A stretch of DNA of 6,422 bases from Helicobacteraceae bacterium (GTDB lineage: Bacteria > Campylobacterota > Campylobacteria > Campylobacterales > Sulfurimonadaceae). Location: assembly GCA_947497635.1 (NCBI GenBank), contig CANMHZ010000071.1, positions 1 through 6,422 of the forward strand, given 5' to 3'. A model generated the notes under the pieces. It was not told where the DNA came from. It was given only the letters and a program-made list of their open reading frames with translations, and made no database searches. The translations under genes were made by a program, and so were the position numbers. Below, piece after piece: positions 6,311 to 6,422 of the stretch; the stretch's first letter is position 1, and each line of letters starts with the position of its first letter.

Positions 6311-6422
6311 TGGGTAAAGAGGTGTTTTTTAAAGGAGTAGGGTTTTCCCTTCTCCTTGTGTGTGTCTCTAACATGACGCTATGGGGTGATGTCCTCAGTA
6401 TCGACAATCCTGCTACTTTGCA
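6310..6422 (+). CDS. N-terminus of an exported protein of unknown function, cut by the window edge
   Basis: An ATG at 6310-6312 shares one base with the lipoprotein stop codon (TAATG). The frame stays open to the edge: 37 codons plus two bases. The peptide has a short basic start (MGKEVFFK), a hydrophobic stretch GVGFSLLLVCVSNMTLWG (9-26) and then polar sequence (DVLSIDNPATL). This looks like a Sec signal peptide with cleavage probably around residues 24-27, or else a single N-terminal membrane anchor. There is no lipobox at the cleavage region; C18 sits inside the hydrophobic core. No good Shine-Dalgarno sequence precedes the ATG, so re-initiation after the lipoprotein stop is likely. The overlap implies one operon and perhaps a shared task at the cell envelope. 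Too little is visible to name it; a later start such as the in-frame ATG at 6373 would lose the signal peptide and is less likely. Confidence 0.7.
   Translation, partial: MGKEVFFKGVGFSLLLVCVSNMTLWGDVLSIDNPATL

Noticed and set aside
1..6422. CRISPR arrays, transposons, tRNA/rRNA genes, attachment sites, phage or defence genes
   Set aside because: No regularly spaced direct repeats, terminal inverted repeats, transposase or integrase motifs, or tRNA-like cloverleaf were seen on either strand; nearly all of the window is accounted for by six coding regions.

Overview
The window looks like a chromosomal segment from a free-living member of the Campylobacterota (epsilonproteobacteria), of the Sulfuricurvum/Sulfurimonas type. 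The evidence is the epsilon-like start of ClpP (MSYIPYVIEK, then RGERSYDIYSRLLKDRI), moderate to low G+C, AT-rich promoters without clear -35 boxes, and gene order. A minus-strand clpP-tig pair diverging from a plus-strand folE-fliI pair is, as I recall it, also the order in Campylobacter jejuni. The genus is inference.

Layout: 1-111 (minus) is the first 37 codons of clpP, whose body lies beyond the left edge. 117-1412 (minus) is complete tig (trigger factor), 5 nt upstream of clpP, so chaperone and protease subunit are probably co-transcribed. 1413-1542 is a 130-bp divergent promoter region with a perfect 13-bp palindrome just before folE. 1543-2121 (plus) is folE (GTP cyclohydrolase I), and 2125-3429 (plus) is fliI (flagellar export ATPase), only 3 nt later. 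3430-3571 is an AT-rich intergenic stretch with a probable weak hairpin terminator, a promoter candidate that coincides with an inverted repeat, and a strong Shine-Dalgarno sequence.

3572-6310 (plus) encodes a 912-residue putative lipoprotein of unknown function. It has a lipobox cysteine at residue 35, an EF-hand-like calcium loop at 98-109, Ala-rich probably helical middle segments, and a Thr/Tyr/Gly-rich, probably all-beta C-terminal third. Its stop codon overlaps (TAATG) the start of another exported protein that runs off the right edge at 6422. These two form a separate, probably accessory surface-protein unit placed after the conserved housekeeping block.

The left half is ordinary core genome: protein folding and quality control, folate/pterin synthesis, flagellar export. 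The least explained part is the lipoprotein and its partner. I see no CRISPR array, transposase, tRNA, rRNA or recognisable defence system, and I do not claim a new system here.
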